64,000 bases of DNA from Atopostipes sp963558565. GTDB taxonomy: Bacteria; Bacillota; Bacilli; Lactobacillales; Carnobacteriaceae_A. This document shows positions 8,529 through 17,121 of the stretch, piece after piece (position 1 is the first letter of the stretch; each line of letters starts with the position of its first letter). The position numbers and the translations under genes are program-made. Where the stretch lies: assembly GCA_963558565.1 (NCBI GenBank), contig CAUWGX010000002.1, positions 1 through 64,000 of the forward strand, written 5' to 3'. The notes below the pieces were generated by a model. That model searched no databases and was not told the origin of the DNA. It saw only the letters and a program-made list of their open reading frames with translations.

Positions 8529-9419
8529 TTATTTTTTATTCACTGAAGCATCATAAATCGCATCCACAGCTTCTTGTAGTTTTTCATTGAACTCTTCATC
8601 GCTCTGATCCACTGATAGATCTTGCGTAAGCGCACGTGAGAAGCTAGCGATGACGTTCTCATTATGACTGAGTTTTTCGTTGGCTTCTTCTGTCTCATAA
8701 CCACCAGATAAAGCAACGACTCGGATAACTTGTAGATGTTCCGTAAGTTCTTTATAAGTGTTTGCTTTTGTCGGAATGGTTAATTTCAACATGACGTAAT
8801 CGTCATCCGCCAACTCATCTAAATGTTTCTTAATGGCATCATTTAAATACGCTTCAATCTGTTCTTTATCTTCCGCGTGAATATTTACTTCAGGCTCAAC
8901 GATCGGCACTAAACCAGCGTCAATAATTTCTTGAGCGACTTGGAATTGTTGCGTGACGACAGCGTCGATCCCTTCCTCATTATACGAAAGAATATTTGAA
9001 CGCATCTTTGTTCCAAACATATTTTGTTCTTTGGATTGTTTGAGTAGATTATCAAGTCCTGGCATAGGCTTCATCAACTGAACGCCGTTCTCTTCTTCCG
9101 CCAGTCCTTGGTCAACCTTAATAAAAGGGACAATCCCTTTATCTGCTAGATACTTGCCTGTATATTGCCCTTCGATTTTATTATTCATGGTATGTTCAAA
9201 TAGAATCGTGCCTATAATTTTATCTGAAGTAAAGGCTGGCGAGGTTATAATACGCGTCCGCATTTCATGGACAAGATCAAACATTTCATCGTCATTGGCG
9301 TACTGGTCTTCAGTAATTCCATAATTTTCAAGTGCTTTTGGTGTACTACCACCACTTTGATCGAGTGCTGCAACAAAACCATCTTTATTTTTCATAATAT
9401 CAAAATGTTCTTGGTTCAT
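8529..9419 (-). CDS. fda: Fructose-bisphosphate aldolase, class I
   Basis: A 296-residue class I aldolase of the staphylococcal Fda type, cleaving fructose-1,6-bisphosphate to two triose phosphates through a Schiff base, without metal. Visible family features are GFVAALDQSGGSTPKAL near the N terminus, FIKVDQGL near 100, the VPIVEPEVNI segment near 175 and VMLKLTIPTK near 212, where the Schiff-base Lys is expected. I chose the ATG at 9419; the in-frame TTG at 9425 is only 3-4 nt from the GGAGGG site, whereas the ATG is spaced about 9 nt from it. A palindromic terminator follows. Single gene. Confidence 0.92.
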   Translation of the reverse strand: MNQEHFDIMKNKDGFVAALDQSGGSTPKALENYGITEDQYANDDEMFDLVHEMRTRIITSPAFTSDKIIGTILFEHTMNNKIEGQYTGKYLADKGIVPFIKVDQGLAEEENGVQLMKPMPGLDNLLKQSKEQNMFGTKMRSNILSYNEEGIDAVVTQQFQVAQEIIDAGLVPIVEPEVNIHAEDKEQIEAYLNDAIKKHLDELADDDYVMLKLTIPTKANTYKELTEHLQVIRVVALSGGYETEEANEKLSHNENVIASFSRALTQDLSVDQSDEEFNEKLQEAVDAIYDASVNKK

Positions 9420-9535
9420 TTGCAAAGTCCCTCCGTTTTGAAACTTTCAATTATTCTTCTCATATTTCTCCAGTCCCATTGTACTAAAAAGATCTGGGTC
9501 TTGCCAATAATAAGGGTTTACTCTCTATAAAACCA

Positions 9536-9567
9536 ATAAGCTCGTAACCAGTCGGCTACGAGCTTAT
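9536..9567 (-). terminator. terminator of the CstA-type transporter gene
   Basis: Arms ATAAGCTCGTA (9536-9546) and TACGAGCTTAT (9557-9567) flank a 10-nt loop; a GGTTTTAT tail follows on the minus strand. Confidence 0.7.
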
Positions 9568-9596
9568 GCAGCAATATCCATTGAATATTTCGTGTC

Positions 9597-11075
9597 TTAG
9601 TTAGTAGAAAAAGTGCCGATCGGTAACTCATCATTTAATAATGGCGAGCTGGAATCGAGATTTTCTTTTTGTTTTTTCCCTGATTCCCAAAATACCCACA
9701 AGATAACAAGTGACAACGCAGCTCCTACGATATATGTTAGTGGTACTAAGCCCATATTAAAGCCAATCGGTTCACTTAGAATATAGACAAGGACCGCATA
9801 AAGGATAAAGACTCCAGGGATAAAGGTCACCCAATAGTTCTTGCTCTTCAAATAGAGATAACGCGTCGAAACCAATAAAGAAATAACCGCCGTTACCTGG
9901 TTCGCCCAGTTAAAGTAACGCCATAAGAGGTTAAAGTCGACTTGTGTTAAGAAAAATGAAACAACATATAAAGGAATTGTAACAGCTAATATTTTAGTGA
10001 TGGTGTCTTGATTAATATTTAAGTAGTCTGCTGCAATGTTTCGTAAACTTCTAAAGGCAGAAAGTCCGGATGAAATAGGGAGCACAATGACTCCGGCAAT
10101 CGCAATCGTTCCTAACACACTACCTAATAACATAATTGAGACTTCGTTAACAACCAATGAAGCCGTACCCGCATTGATCATTTCATTTAATGTTTGCCCA
10201 TCAAATAAGGTCATCGCCGCTGCTGCCCAAATCATCGCGATAATTCCTTCAGCAATCATCATTCCGTAAAAAGTAAAGCGTCCTTCACGTTCATCCGTAC
10301 TTGTTCTAGAAACTAATGGCGCTTGTGTCGCATGGAAACCAGACAAAGCTCCACAAGAAATAGTAAAGAATAAAGCGGGGAAAATCGCTAAACCTTCTGG
10401 ATGGAAGTTTCGCAAAGTGTTTGGCGTTAAGTTTGGAATCGAAGAGCCATTTTTAACCATTAAAGTACCACCGATCGCAACGGTACTAATAATTAAAATC
10501 GCTCCAAAGATTGGAAAAACTTTCCCCATAGCCTTATCAATCGGTAGAACCGTCGAGATGATATAGTACGCAAAAATAAGTAATGTAATAATTCCTACCG
10601 TTAACCAGTTGGGTGTCAAATTGTCAATTAAGTTAGCAGGTGTAGTGACAAATACAGTACCGACTAACATCAAAAGCAACATCGAGAAAATATTTACAAT
10701 ATGCTTCGTGCTTTTTCCTAAATAACGACTGGCTAGCTCTGGCAGGTGTGCGCCATTGTTTCGCAGCGAGATCATACCGATCATATAATCATGAACAGCT
10801 CCCGCAAAAATATTTCCTAAGATAATCCAAAGGTAAGCGACCGGCCCGTATAACGCGCCCATGATCGGTCCAAATATAGGTCCTGTTCCCGCAATATTTA
10901 ATAATTGAATCAGCCCGTTTTTCCATTTAGGCATTGGAACATAGTCATACCCATCTTGTAAAGCTTCGGCTGGCGTCTCTCGATCAGGCTCAATCGAAAA
11001 GTTCTTTTCAATATAACGACCATAAATAAAATAACCAAGAATTAATAGTGCAATACCGCCTAATAAAGTAATCAT
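9597..11075 (-). CDS. CstA-family pyruvate (or peptide) transporter
   Basis: A 492-residue polytopic membrane protein of the carbon starvation protein A family. It has about 12-14 hydrophobic segments, with conserved NIAGTGPIFGPIMGALYG (about residues 60-77), AGAVHDYMIGMISLRNNG and ISCGALSGFHATQAPLVSRT (about 238-257). E. coli BtsT and CstA import pyruvate. It is encoded just downstream of a LytTR regulator and a 5TM-LYT histidine kinase, the arrangement of E. coli btsSR-controlled transport and of LytST with the Bacillus pyruvate facilitator, so pyruvate is the likely substrate (inference). At 492 residues it is shorter than the roughly 700-residue E. coli proteins. A cre site overlaps its leader. 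The start is ATG with AGGAGGAG. Confidence 0.88.
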   Translation of the reverse strand: MITLLGGIALLILGYFIYGRYIEKNFSIEPDRETPAEALQDGYDYVPMPKWKNGLIQLLNIAGTGPIFGPIMGALYGPVAYLWIILGNIFAGAVHDYMIGMISLRNNGAHLPELASRYLGKSTKHIVNIFSMLLLMLVGTVFVTTPANLIDNLTPNWLTVGIITLLIFAYYIISTVLPIDKAMGKVFPIFGAILIISTVAIGGTLMVKNGSSIPNLTPNTLRNFHPEGLAIFPALFFTISCGALSGFHATQAPLVSRTSTDEREGRFTFYGMMIAEGIIAMIWAAAAMTLFDGQTLNEMINAGTASLVVNEVSIMLLGSVLGTIAIAGVIVLPISSGLSAFRSLRNIAADYLNINQDTITKILAVTIPLYVVSFFLTQVDFNLLWRYFNWANQVTAVISLLVSTRYLYLKSKNYWVTFIPGVFILYAVLVYILSEPIGFNMGLVPLTYIVGAALSLVILWVFWESGKKQKENLDSSSPLLNDELPIGTFSTN

Positions 11076-11093
11076 TTTTCTCCTCCTATTTTT

Positions 11094-11107
11094 TGTAATC
11101 GCTTTCT
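11094..11107. promoter_or_regulatory. cre site for CcpA, upstream of the pyruvate transporter
   Basis: TGTAATCGCTTTCT matches the cre consensus TGWAARCGYTWNCW at 13 of 14 positions. It lies 19 nt before the transporter start codon, around or just after the likely transcription start, where CcpA usually represses. Confidence 0.65.
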
Positions 11108-11216
11108 ATACTGGTATTCTACTAAATATCCTTTTAAATAAGAGGAAAAATTGCTGGAATACATATTTCTAAGGCTCAGTTGCTCCTATAAAGTGCTGAA
11201 ATGCATGATGAAAACT

Positions 11217-11951
11217 TTACTCCCTCCTCTTTAAGCCCATTTTTTCTTTAAAGGCTTGTTCATAAGAGCGACTGACCGGAATTTTCACATGATCCCCCAC
11301 CGTTACTTGATACGTTTGATTAAACCAAGGTTGAATCTCTTCAATCTTATCCAGATTGACCAAATAGGAACGATGCACGCGCATAAAAGGTGGTTGAGGG
11401 AGCTTTTTCTCCCAAGCATTTAAAGGCTCCGTTGTTTTATAATTTTTTTCAGCCGTATAAATGGTCGTCTCTCCCTGGTTAACTTCGATGGCGAGAATCT
11501 CGCGCGCATGTACCATAAAGATACGGTCTTCCATTGGTACCGGATAAACGGCAGCTGTTTTTTCTTGTTCATCACTCTTCTGTGCTCTGGCTGCCAGGGT
11601 GGCTTGCGCTCGCCGGACGGTTTCTTGTACACGTTCTAATTCAAACGGTTTGAGTAAATAATCGCGAGCATTTCGTTCAAAAGCTTGGATGGCATAATCA
11701 TCATAAGCCGTAGCAAAGACAATGAGTGGTGGATTGGGAATGCGATTGATTTTATCGGCTAACGTCAGTCCGCTCTCTTCGGTTAAGTGAATATCCAGAA
11801 AAGCTAAGTCAATCGGTTGTTGTAGTAACTTCTCCAAAGCCTCTTCAATCGAATCCGCCTCCTCAATATGACCCACTTCTTCACACTGCTCGAGTAAATA
11901 AGCCAGTTCATTTCGCGCTAATGGTTCATCATCGACAATTAAAGTATGCAT
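11217..11951 (-). CDS. LytTR response regulator, BtsR/LytR-like
   Basis: A 244-residue response regulator. Residues 1-120 are a receiver domain with DDEPLARNE and the phospho-acceptor Asp in FLDIHLTEESG (about residue 54) and the Lys in YLLKPFELERV (about 104). Residues 140-240 are a LytTR DNA-binding domain (FMRVHRSYLVNLDKIEEI). The stop of the kinase gene lies only 4 nt upstream, so the two are translated together. The transporter downstream is its probable target; the 140-bp gap between them would hold the binding site. The Bts assignment rests on kinase architecture and neighbourhood; a LytSR-type role in autolysis is less likely because no lrgAB is present. Confidence 0.88.
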   Translation of the reverse strand: MHTLIVDDEPLARNELAYLLEQCEEVGHIEEADSIEEALEKLLQQPIDLAFLDIHLTEESGLTLADKINRIPNPPLIVFATAYDDYAIQAFERNARDYLLKPFELERVQETVRRAQATLAARAQKSDEQEKTAAVYPVPMEDRIFMVHAREILAIEVNQGETTIYTAEKNYKTTEPLNAWEKKLPQPPFMRVHRSYLVNLDKIEEIQPWFNQTYQVTVGDHVKIPVSRSYEQAFKEKMGLKRRE

Positions 11952-11954
11952 TCA

Positions 11955-13700
11955 TTATTCCTCCCTTTTGATGGGAATCACACATTTTACCGTGGTTCCG
12001 GCTTCGTTTGAAGCAAATTTTAATTTTGCTTGTTGATCAAATAAACTGATTAAACGTCGATTTAAATTTTCTAAAGCAGAGCCCGTACCCCTCTCGGAGG
12101 ACACCACAGCGTCCCCTAAATAAGGCATCTTTTCCGGATGAATCCCTTGGCCATTATCGTTGACTTGAATCAACATTTGATCCCCTTCCGTTTCCACCGA
12201 TACCCATACTTTATTTCCAGATTTTCGATTACTAAAAGCATGTTTAAAAGCATTCTCGACGAGTATCTGAATTAAAAAAGGTGGGACTAACGCTTCTTCT
12301 AAACCCTCTTCAATATGTACATGCACTGCGACTCGTTCAGGAAAACGTGCTTGCTCGAGTTGGCAATAAGCTTCCACTTGCTCTAGCTCTTTAGCAAGGG
12401 GCAGTAAATTCTTGCGATATCCCTGCAGATTCGACCGGAAAAACCGACTCAGCTGAATCAACAGCGCACGTGCTTTTTCACTATCAATCCGAATAAGTGC
12501 GGAAATAGTATTCAGAGCATTAAAGAAAAAGTGCGGATTCACTTGTGCTTGCAACGTTTTGATTTCTGCATCTTTTAACAATCTAGCTTCTGTTTCTAAT
12601 TTTCCTAACTCTAACTGACTAGAAAAAATACTGCCCAATCCCTCTGCCCATTGCCTTTCCACAAAAGTTAATTTCATTTCATCGGTAAAATAAAATTTTA
12701 ACGTGCCTGCAATGTCCCCTTGTATTTCTAAAGGAATCACAACGGCCGCTTCCAAAGGACAATCCGCATGGTGACATCCGATAGCCTCGCGGGAATGAAC
12801 TTCCTTGATCTCCCCTGTTTGAAGAACTTCTTTCGAGAGATCCGTCAAGATCGCTTTCGTCGGTCGATGATGATCACTGGCTGCCCCTACATGTGCTAAA
12901 ATTCTTTCTTTGTTCGTGATGCTGACTGCATCAACTTTCATAAAGCGTCGAATAATTTCCGCTGCTTTTTGTGCAGATTGTTCATCAAAGCCCGAACGAA
13001 AATAAGGCAAAGTCTCACTCGCTAATTGTAAGACATCATGCGTTTGCACTGCTCGCGTTTGCTCTTCTTGCCGGCGAGCAGAATCAATGACGGATAAAAA
13101 GATGGCCGTGCCGATTGTACTTGTCAAAATCATCGGCAAACTCACAAAACGAGCCACTCCTAAGGACTCCTCAAAATGACTACCTAAAGTAATAATACAA
13201 AACATTTGCACACCCTCCATTAGAGCGCCCACCACAGCTCCTTGTTTAATGCTAGGTAATGTATGGTTTTCAATAAACCGCTTACCAAAAGAACCGGATA
13301 AGAGCCCAATGACGATGGATGAGATGAGATAAGTATGGGGATCCATCCCCCCTTGCCAGAAACGAACCAAGCCCGACAGTAAACCGACAGAAAAACCGAC
13401 AAAAGGTCCGCCAATAATGCCTGAGACTCCTATCGTTAACACGCGGGTGTTAGCCAATGAAGAATCGGGAGCTAACTGGGAAAATAATTGATCAATAATG
13501 ATCTCCCCTCTCGCAATCTCTACCCCCGTGAAGTTTGAAATAATTGCAAAAACACTAAAAATTAAAATTAATTGCCCTTTGACTTTCCATTCCTGACGCT
13601 CTTGAATTAAATGACGGAAATGTCGAATATTCACTAATAGATAGGCTAAAATAATGATTAAACCACCGCGTTCAAGCATTAAGATTGATAAAGAAAACAT
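11955..13700 (-). CDS. 5TM-LYT sensor histidine kinase, BtsS/LytS-like
   Basis: A 581-residue membrane sensor kinase. Residues 1-205 contain six or so hydrophobic helices of the 5TMR-LYT type (GVSGIIGGPFVGFSVGLLSG). Residues 225-360 are a GAF domain with CHHADCPLEAAVVIPL. The His_kinase segment LQAQVNPHFFFNALNTIS carries the phospho-accepting His near residue 390, and the HATPase has the N-box LVENAFKHAF and NDNGQGI. E. coli BtsS has the same order of domains and responds to extracellular pyruvate. It overlaps functionally with the regulator gene 4 nt downstream. Sensing of pyruvate is inferred from the transporter in the same unit. Confidence 0.88.
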   Translation of the reverse strand: MFSLSILMLERGGLIIILAYLLVNIRHFRHLIQERQEWKVKGQLILIFSVFAIISNFTGVEIARGEIIIDQLFSQLAPDSSLANTRVLTIGVSGIIGGPFVGFSVGLLSGLVRFWQGGMDPHTYLISSIVIGLLSGSFGKRFIENHTLPSIKQGAVVGALMEGVQMFCIITLGSHFEESLGVARFVSLPMILTSTIGTAIFLSVIDSARRQEEQTRAVQTHDVLQLASETLPYFRSGFDEQSAQKAAEIIRRFMKVDAVSITNKERILAHVGAASDHHRPTKAILTDLSKEVLQTGEIKEVHSREAIGCHHADCPLEAAVVIPLEIQGDIAGTLKFYFTDEMKLTFVERQWAEGLGSIFSSQLELGKLETEARLLKDAEIKTLQAQVNPHFFFNALNTISALIRIDSEKARALLIQLSRFFRSNLQGYRKNLLPLAKELEQVEAYCQLEQARFPERVAVHVHIEEGLEEALVPPFLIQILVENAFKHAFSNRKSGNKVWVSVETEGDQMLIQVNDNGQGIHPEKMPYLGDAVVSSERGTGSALENLNRRLISLFDQQAKLKFASNEAGTTVKCVIPIKREE

Positions 13701-13795
13701 GCACTCACCTACTTTCCTAAAAAATTATTTTCGTTTCTATAACTATCTTACCATAGAAATAAAACGAGAAGGTTCGATTATTTTTAAGGATCTCC

Positions 13796-13825
13796 TTGTA
13801 TGGAATCCATTCCATAAATTATGCT
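13796..13825 (+). promoter_or_regulatory. predicted promoter and operator of the GH4 glucosidase gene
   Basis: TTGTAT (13796-13801), an 18-nt spacer and TATGCT (13820-13825). A 16-nt palindrome, ATGGAATCCATTCCAT (13800-13815), fills the spacer and is a good candidate operator. The regulator is unknown. A weaker cre-like AAAGCGTTT lies near 13838-13846. Confidence 0.5.
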
Positions 13826-13871
13826 ATAGACAGTAATAAAGCGTTTAACAAATGAAGGAGGAAATAAACGC

Positions 13872-15272
13872 ATGGGTAAAGAATCATTGAAAATTGTAAC
13901 CATTGGTGGCGGTTCAAGTTATACACCGGAATTAATCGAAGGGTATATTTTACGGAAGGAACAACTACCGATTCGAGAAATTGTTTTGGTGGATATTGAA
14001 GCAGGAAAAGAAAAGCTAGAAACAGTCGGTGAAATGGCTAAACGCCAGATCAAAGCCGCTGGATTGGACTGGAAAGTCACTTTAACGTTAGATCGTTTTG
14101 AAGCGTTAAAAGATGCTGATTATGTCACGACACAGTTTCGAGTAGGTTTATTAGATGCTCGCATTAAAGACGAAAGAATTCCCCTATCACATGGTGTCCT
14201 TGGTCAAGAAACAAACGGTGCTGGCGGAATGTTTAAAGCTTTCCGAACGATTCCGGTGATTTTAGACATTATCGAAGATATGAAAGTTCAATGTCCGAAG
14301 GCTTGGTTAGTCAACTTCACCAACCCTGCAGGTATGGTGACAGAAGCAGCTATTAAACAAGGCGGTTGGAAGCGAACTTTAGGTTTATGTAACGTTCCTA
14401 TCGGCCATACAAAATTAGGTGCGGAGGCTTTAGATATGCCTGAAGAAGATTTATTCTTCCATTATGCTGGTATCAACCACTTTCACTGGCATCGAATTTG
14501 GGATAAGGAAGGAAATGAACGTACGCTCGAAGCCATCGATAAACTCTATAATCCAAAATCGAGCGCTTCTGCAGGCGATATGGAAAACATTCACCAAGCT
14601 TCCTTCCACTATGAACAGTTAAAAGATTTAGAACTATTGCCGTGTGGTTACCACCGTTACTACTATATTGAAGATGAGATGCTCGAACATTCTATCGAAG
14701 AATTTGAAGCTGGAGAAACGCGGGCTCAAGTGGTCAAAGAAACAGAGAAAAGGCTCTTTGAGTTGTACAAAGATCCGGCCTTAGATCATAAACCGGAAGA
14801 GTTAACCCAACGTGGCGGGACCCATTATTCAGATGCGGCTTGTGAGATTATCGCTTCAATCCAGAATGATAAGCACACTGAAATGGTGGTTTCCACCCAA
14901 AATAACGGCACAATCACTGACTTACCTTATGATTCAGCGGTTGAAGTTTCCGGCGTAGTGACTGGGAAAGGTTTCGTACCTTATAATTGGGGTACTTTTG
15001 AACATCCAGCCGCTCGTGGCGCGTTACAATTAATGAAAGGAATGGAAGAAACAGTCATCCGCGCAGCAGTCGATGGCGATTACGGAGCCGCTCTCCAAGC
15101 CTTCACCATCAATCCTCTGGTCCCCGGTGGACATATAGCTAAAACATTACTCGACCAAATGCTTTATGCGCATAAAGATTATTTGCCACAGTTTGCAGAT
15201 AAAATTAAAGAAATCGAAGAAAACCAACCAGAAGATATTGAATATATCGATGAATTAATGAAGACAAACTAA
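13872..15272 (+). CDS. licH: GH4 6-phospho-beta-glucosidase (LicH-like)
   Basis: A 466-residue NAD+- and Mn2+-dependent glycosidase of family GH4. It hydrolyses phosphorylated disaccharides brought in by a PTS, by an oxidation-elimination route. It shows the NAD-binding IVTIGGGSSYTPELIEG at the N terminus, TTQFRVGLLDARIKDERIP, GQETNGAGG near 116, NFTNPAGMVTEA near 158 and the metal-binding Cys/His pair in GLCNVPIGH (about 180) and GINHFHWHR (about 205). It closely resembles B. subtilis LicH. No PTS gene adjoins it, so the sugar carrier must be elsewhere (the PTS permease at 46519 is a candidate only by class). AAGGAGG ribosome site; transcribed divergently from the kinase gene. Confidence 0.9.
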   Translation: MGKESLKIVTIGGGSSYTPELIEGYILRKEQLPIREIVLVDIEAGKEKLETVGEMAKRQIKAAGLDWKVTLTLDRFEALKDADYVTTQFRVGLLDARIKDERIPLSHGVLGQETNGAGGMFKAFRTIPVILDIIEDMKVQCPKAWLVNFTNPAGMVTEAAIKQGGWKRTLGLCNVPIGHTKLGAEALDMPEEDLFFHYAGINHFHWHRIWDKEGNERTLEAIDKLYNPKSSASAGDMENIHQASFHYEQLKDLELLPCGYHRYYYIEDEMLEHSIEEFEAGETRAQVVKETEKRLFELYKDPALDHKPEELTQRGGTHYSDAACEIIASIQNDKHTEMVVSTQNNGTITDLPYDSAVEVSGVVTGKGFVPYNWGTFEHPAARGALQLMKGMEETVIRAAVDGDYGAALQAFTINPLVPGGHIAKTLLDQMLYAHKDYLPQFADKIKEIEENQPEDIEYIDELMKTN

Positions 15273-15289
15273 GAGCCTTTAATATGAAA

Positions 15290-15320
15290 AAAAGCCCAGA
15301 CAAAAAATGTCTGGGCTTTT
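15290..15320 (+). terminator. terminator of licH
   Basis: Perfect 13-bp arms (AAAAGCCCAGACA/TGTCTGGGCTTTT) with a 5-nt loop, 17 nt after the stop codon. T-rich on both strands. Confidence 0.85.
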
Positions 15321-15346
15321 CTTATGCTTTATATACTGCTTTCAAA

Positions 15347-15379
15347 AACGGACGACTTCATGTTAAAAAGTCGTCCGTT
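15347..15379 (-). terminator. terminator of citH
   Basis: Perfect 12-bp arms (15347-15358 with 15368-15379, AACGGACGACTT type) followed on the minus strand by T5. A similar stem is used at 60739-60777. Confidence 0.8.
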
Positions 15380-15399
15380 AAAAAATGAATATTTATATT

Positions 15400-16704
15400 T
15401 TAAAAAGGGATAACGCCAAGGAACGTCGCAACAATTAATGTAAGGATACTGGATCCCCACATAATCGGAAGGTTTGCCTTGATGTGGTCACCAATGGTTG
15501 TTCCAGAGAGCGCAACCCCCACATAGTTGGCCGCAACGGTTGGACTAATGTAAGTGCCATAAGTTCCTGTAATTAAGAAAGTCGCAGCCACAGCTTCTGG
15601 TGATACACCAAAAGGTTCAACAATTCCAATAATAATAGGAATTAATGCAAAGTAAAAAGCATCTGTCCCTAGAGCCATCATTAATGGTACAGCGAATAAA
15701 GCCAAGAACCAATGTAAGTGAGGAGTAATAAAACCAGGTAAAATATTAATAATCGTTGTGGCCATTGCTTCAACCATTCCTGATCCTTGAATGACTCCAA
15801 TGAAAATTCCTACTGAGAATAGGGTCATCGTCATAACGATCGCATTATTCCCAAACTCTTCAATTTTTTGTCCTTGCTCTTTAACGGAGCGAAAGTTTCC
15901 GAGGATAGCTAGTGCGAAAGCCACCATAAAGATGAAGTGCATTGGGAAGCCAAAGTCTGCAAATAGAAAGACTAACATCACAATAGTTAAGACTAAGTTG
16001 TAAATATATAATCCTTTGCTGGTTTTCATTTCTTGGTTCCCATCATCAGCCATCTCAGCAACTTCTAAATCTTCACCTTGTAGTCCTGCTCCGTGCGCTT
16101 TCTCACGACGGGAATGAAAGACAGCAATTCCTGCAGCTAATAAGAACATAAAAATGACAGCGGGTAAGATGAATGAATATAAATCAAACACCTCTACTTG
16201 TGCCACAGAAGCTGCACGTATGGTCGGCCCACCCCATGGAATAATATTCATCGCTGCCATTAAACCAATCACAGTTCCCAGAAATGCGGTCGGTCGCACA
16301 TTTAAACGATCCATGATCGGTTTAAATGCTGGAATAGCAATCAAATATGTAGAAGCACCACTACCATCTAGGTGAGAAACAGCAGCCACAAGAATGACGG
16401 CAATAAAAATAGCCGTAATATTCTTCCCTACTTTTCCAATAATAAAATCAACCAAGGGGTCAAACAATCCTTGTTCCGACATCAATGTGAAAAACGAGAT
16501 GGAGAATAAGAATAAGACCGCTGTGTTCAAGATCGAACCTAAGCCCATTTCGACATATTCACTAAATTGCGCAATATCTGCACCAATTAAAATTGAAGCA
16601 ATTAATGGAAATAGAATAAAAGCAACGGGTGGTGCCATTTTTTCGGCAATCAATACGTACATTAAAGCTATAATAAGTAAAAACCCAATAATAGCTAAAT
16701 ACAT
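15400..16704 (-). CDS. citH: CitMHS-family citrate-metal symporter
   Basis: A 434-residue polytopic transporter of the CitMHS family, which imports citrate complexed with divalent metal in symport with protons. It has about 11-12 hydrophobic segments, the family motif SHLDGSGASTYLIAIPAFKP (about residues 109-128), NIIPWGGPTIRAA near 153, and ALGTDAFYFALIPIIIG near 344. A hydrophilic loop lies at about residues 200-232. The gene is divergent from oadA, and an equivalent CitMHS gene (citH) is tied to citrate metabolism in Enterococcus. The metal preference cannot be read from the sequence. The start is ATG with AGGAGG. Confidence 0.9.
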   Translation of the reverse strand: MYLAIIGFLLIIALMYVLIAEKMAPPVAFILFPLIASILIGADIAQFSEYVEMGLGSILNTAVLFLFSISFFTLMSEQGLFDPLVDFIIGKVGKNITAIFIAVILVAAVSHLDGSGASTYLIAIPAFKPIMDRLNVRPTAFLGTVIGLMAAMNIIPWGGPTIRAASVAQVEVFDLYSFILPAVIFMFLLAAGIAVFHSRREKAHGAGLQGEDLEVAEMADDGNQEMKTSKGLYIYNLVLTIVMLVFLFADFGFPMHFIFMVAFALAILGNFRSVKEQGQKIEEFGNNAIVMTMTLFSVGIFIGVIQGSGMVEAMATTIINILPGFITPHLHWFLALFAVPLMMALGTDAFYFALIPIIIGIVEPFGVSPEAVAATFLITGTYGTYISPTVAANYVGVALSGTTIGDHIKANLPIMWGSSILTLIVATFLGVIPF

Positions 16705-16765
16705 TTTTTTCCTCCTATTAAGTATTTATTTTTATTTCGGCAAGACAAGCTCGTGAAACATTTAT

Positions 16766-16779
16766 CGTAACCGATTACA
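16766..16779. promoter_or_regulatory. cre-like palindrome upstream of citH
   Basis: The core GTAACCGATTAC is a near-perfect palindrome and matches the cre consensus at 11 of 14 positions. It is 62 nt upstream of the citH start. The rest of the 417-bp citH-oadA gap is AT-rich, with no gene I can support. Confidence 0.4.
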
Positions 16780-17063
16780 TAATTCATTTTAATCTTATTT
16801 TTTTAGAATACAAGACTTTAATTGTTCTTCTATTGTGTTTTTGTAAAAACGCTATAAGCTTGAGAAATAAAGGAGTATCTACATAATTTTATTTTTTCAC
16901 TTTAATAAATAAGCTCCGATTCGATAATAAATTATCAAGTTAATAAAATTACAAAGCTGTTATGATCGTTCTTCGAAAAAAGAGACCCTTATTCGCTCAC
17001 TTCAAGCGTTCTACGCAAAAAAACACCTATAGAACAATAATAAGCGCGATTCCGATTTCATTT

Positions 17064-17077
17064 TGTAAGCATTTACC
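17064..17077. promoter_or_regulatory. cre-like site in the oadA promoter region
   Basis: TGTAAGCATTTACC matches the cre consensus at 12 of 14 positions; the central CG is CA. It directly precedes a TACAAT -10-like hexamer (17079-17084), 45 nt before the oadA start. Confidence 0.45.
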
Positions 17078-17121
17078 CTACAATATAAGTGAAGTATTGA
17101 ATAAGAAAGGTGGAAAAATTT

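Noticed and set aside
11217..13700. LytSR-type autolysis regulators
   Set aside because: No lrgAB holin-like genes nearby; the neighbouring CstA transporter fits the Bts type better.
13837..13850. cre site before the GH4 glucosidase gene
   Set aside because: Only about 10 of 14 consensus positions match; kept as a weak note under the promoter.
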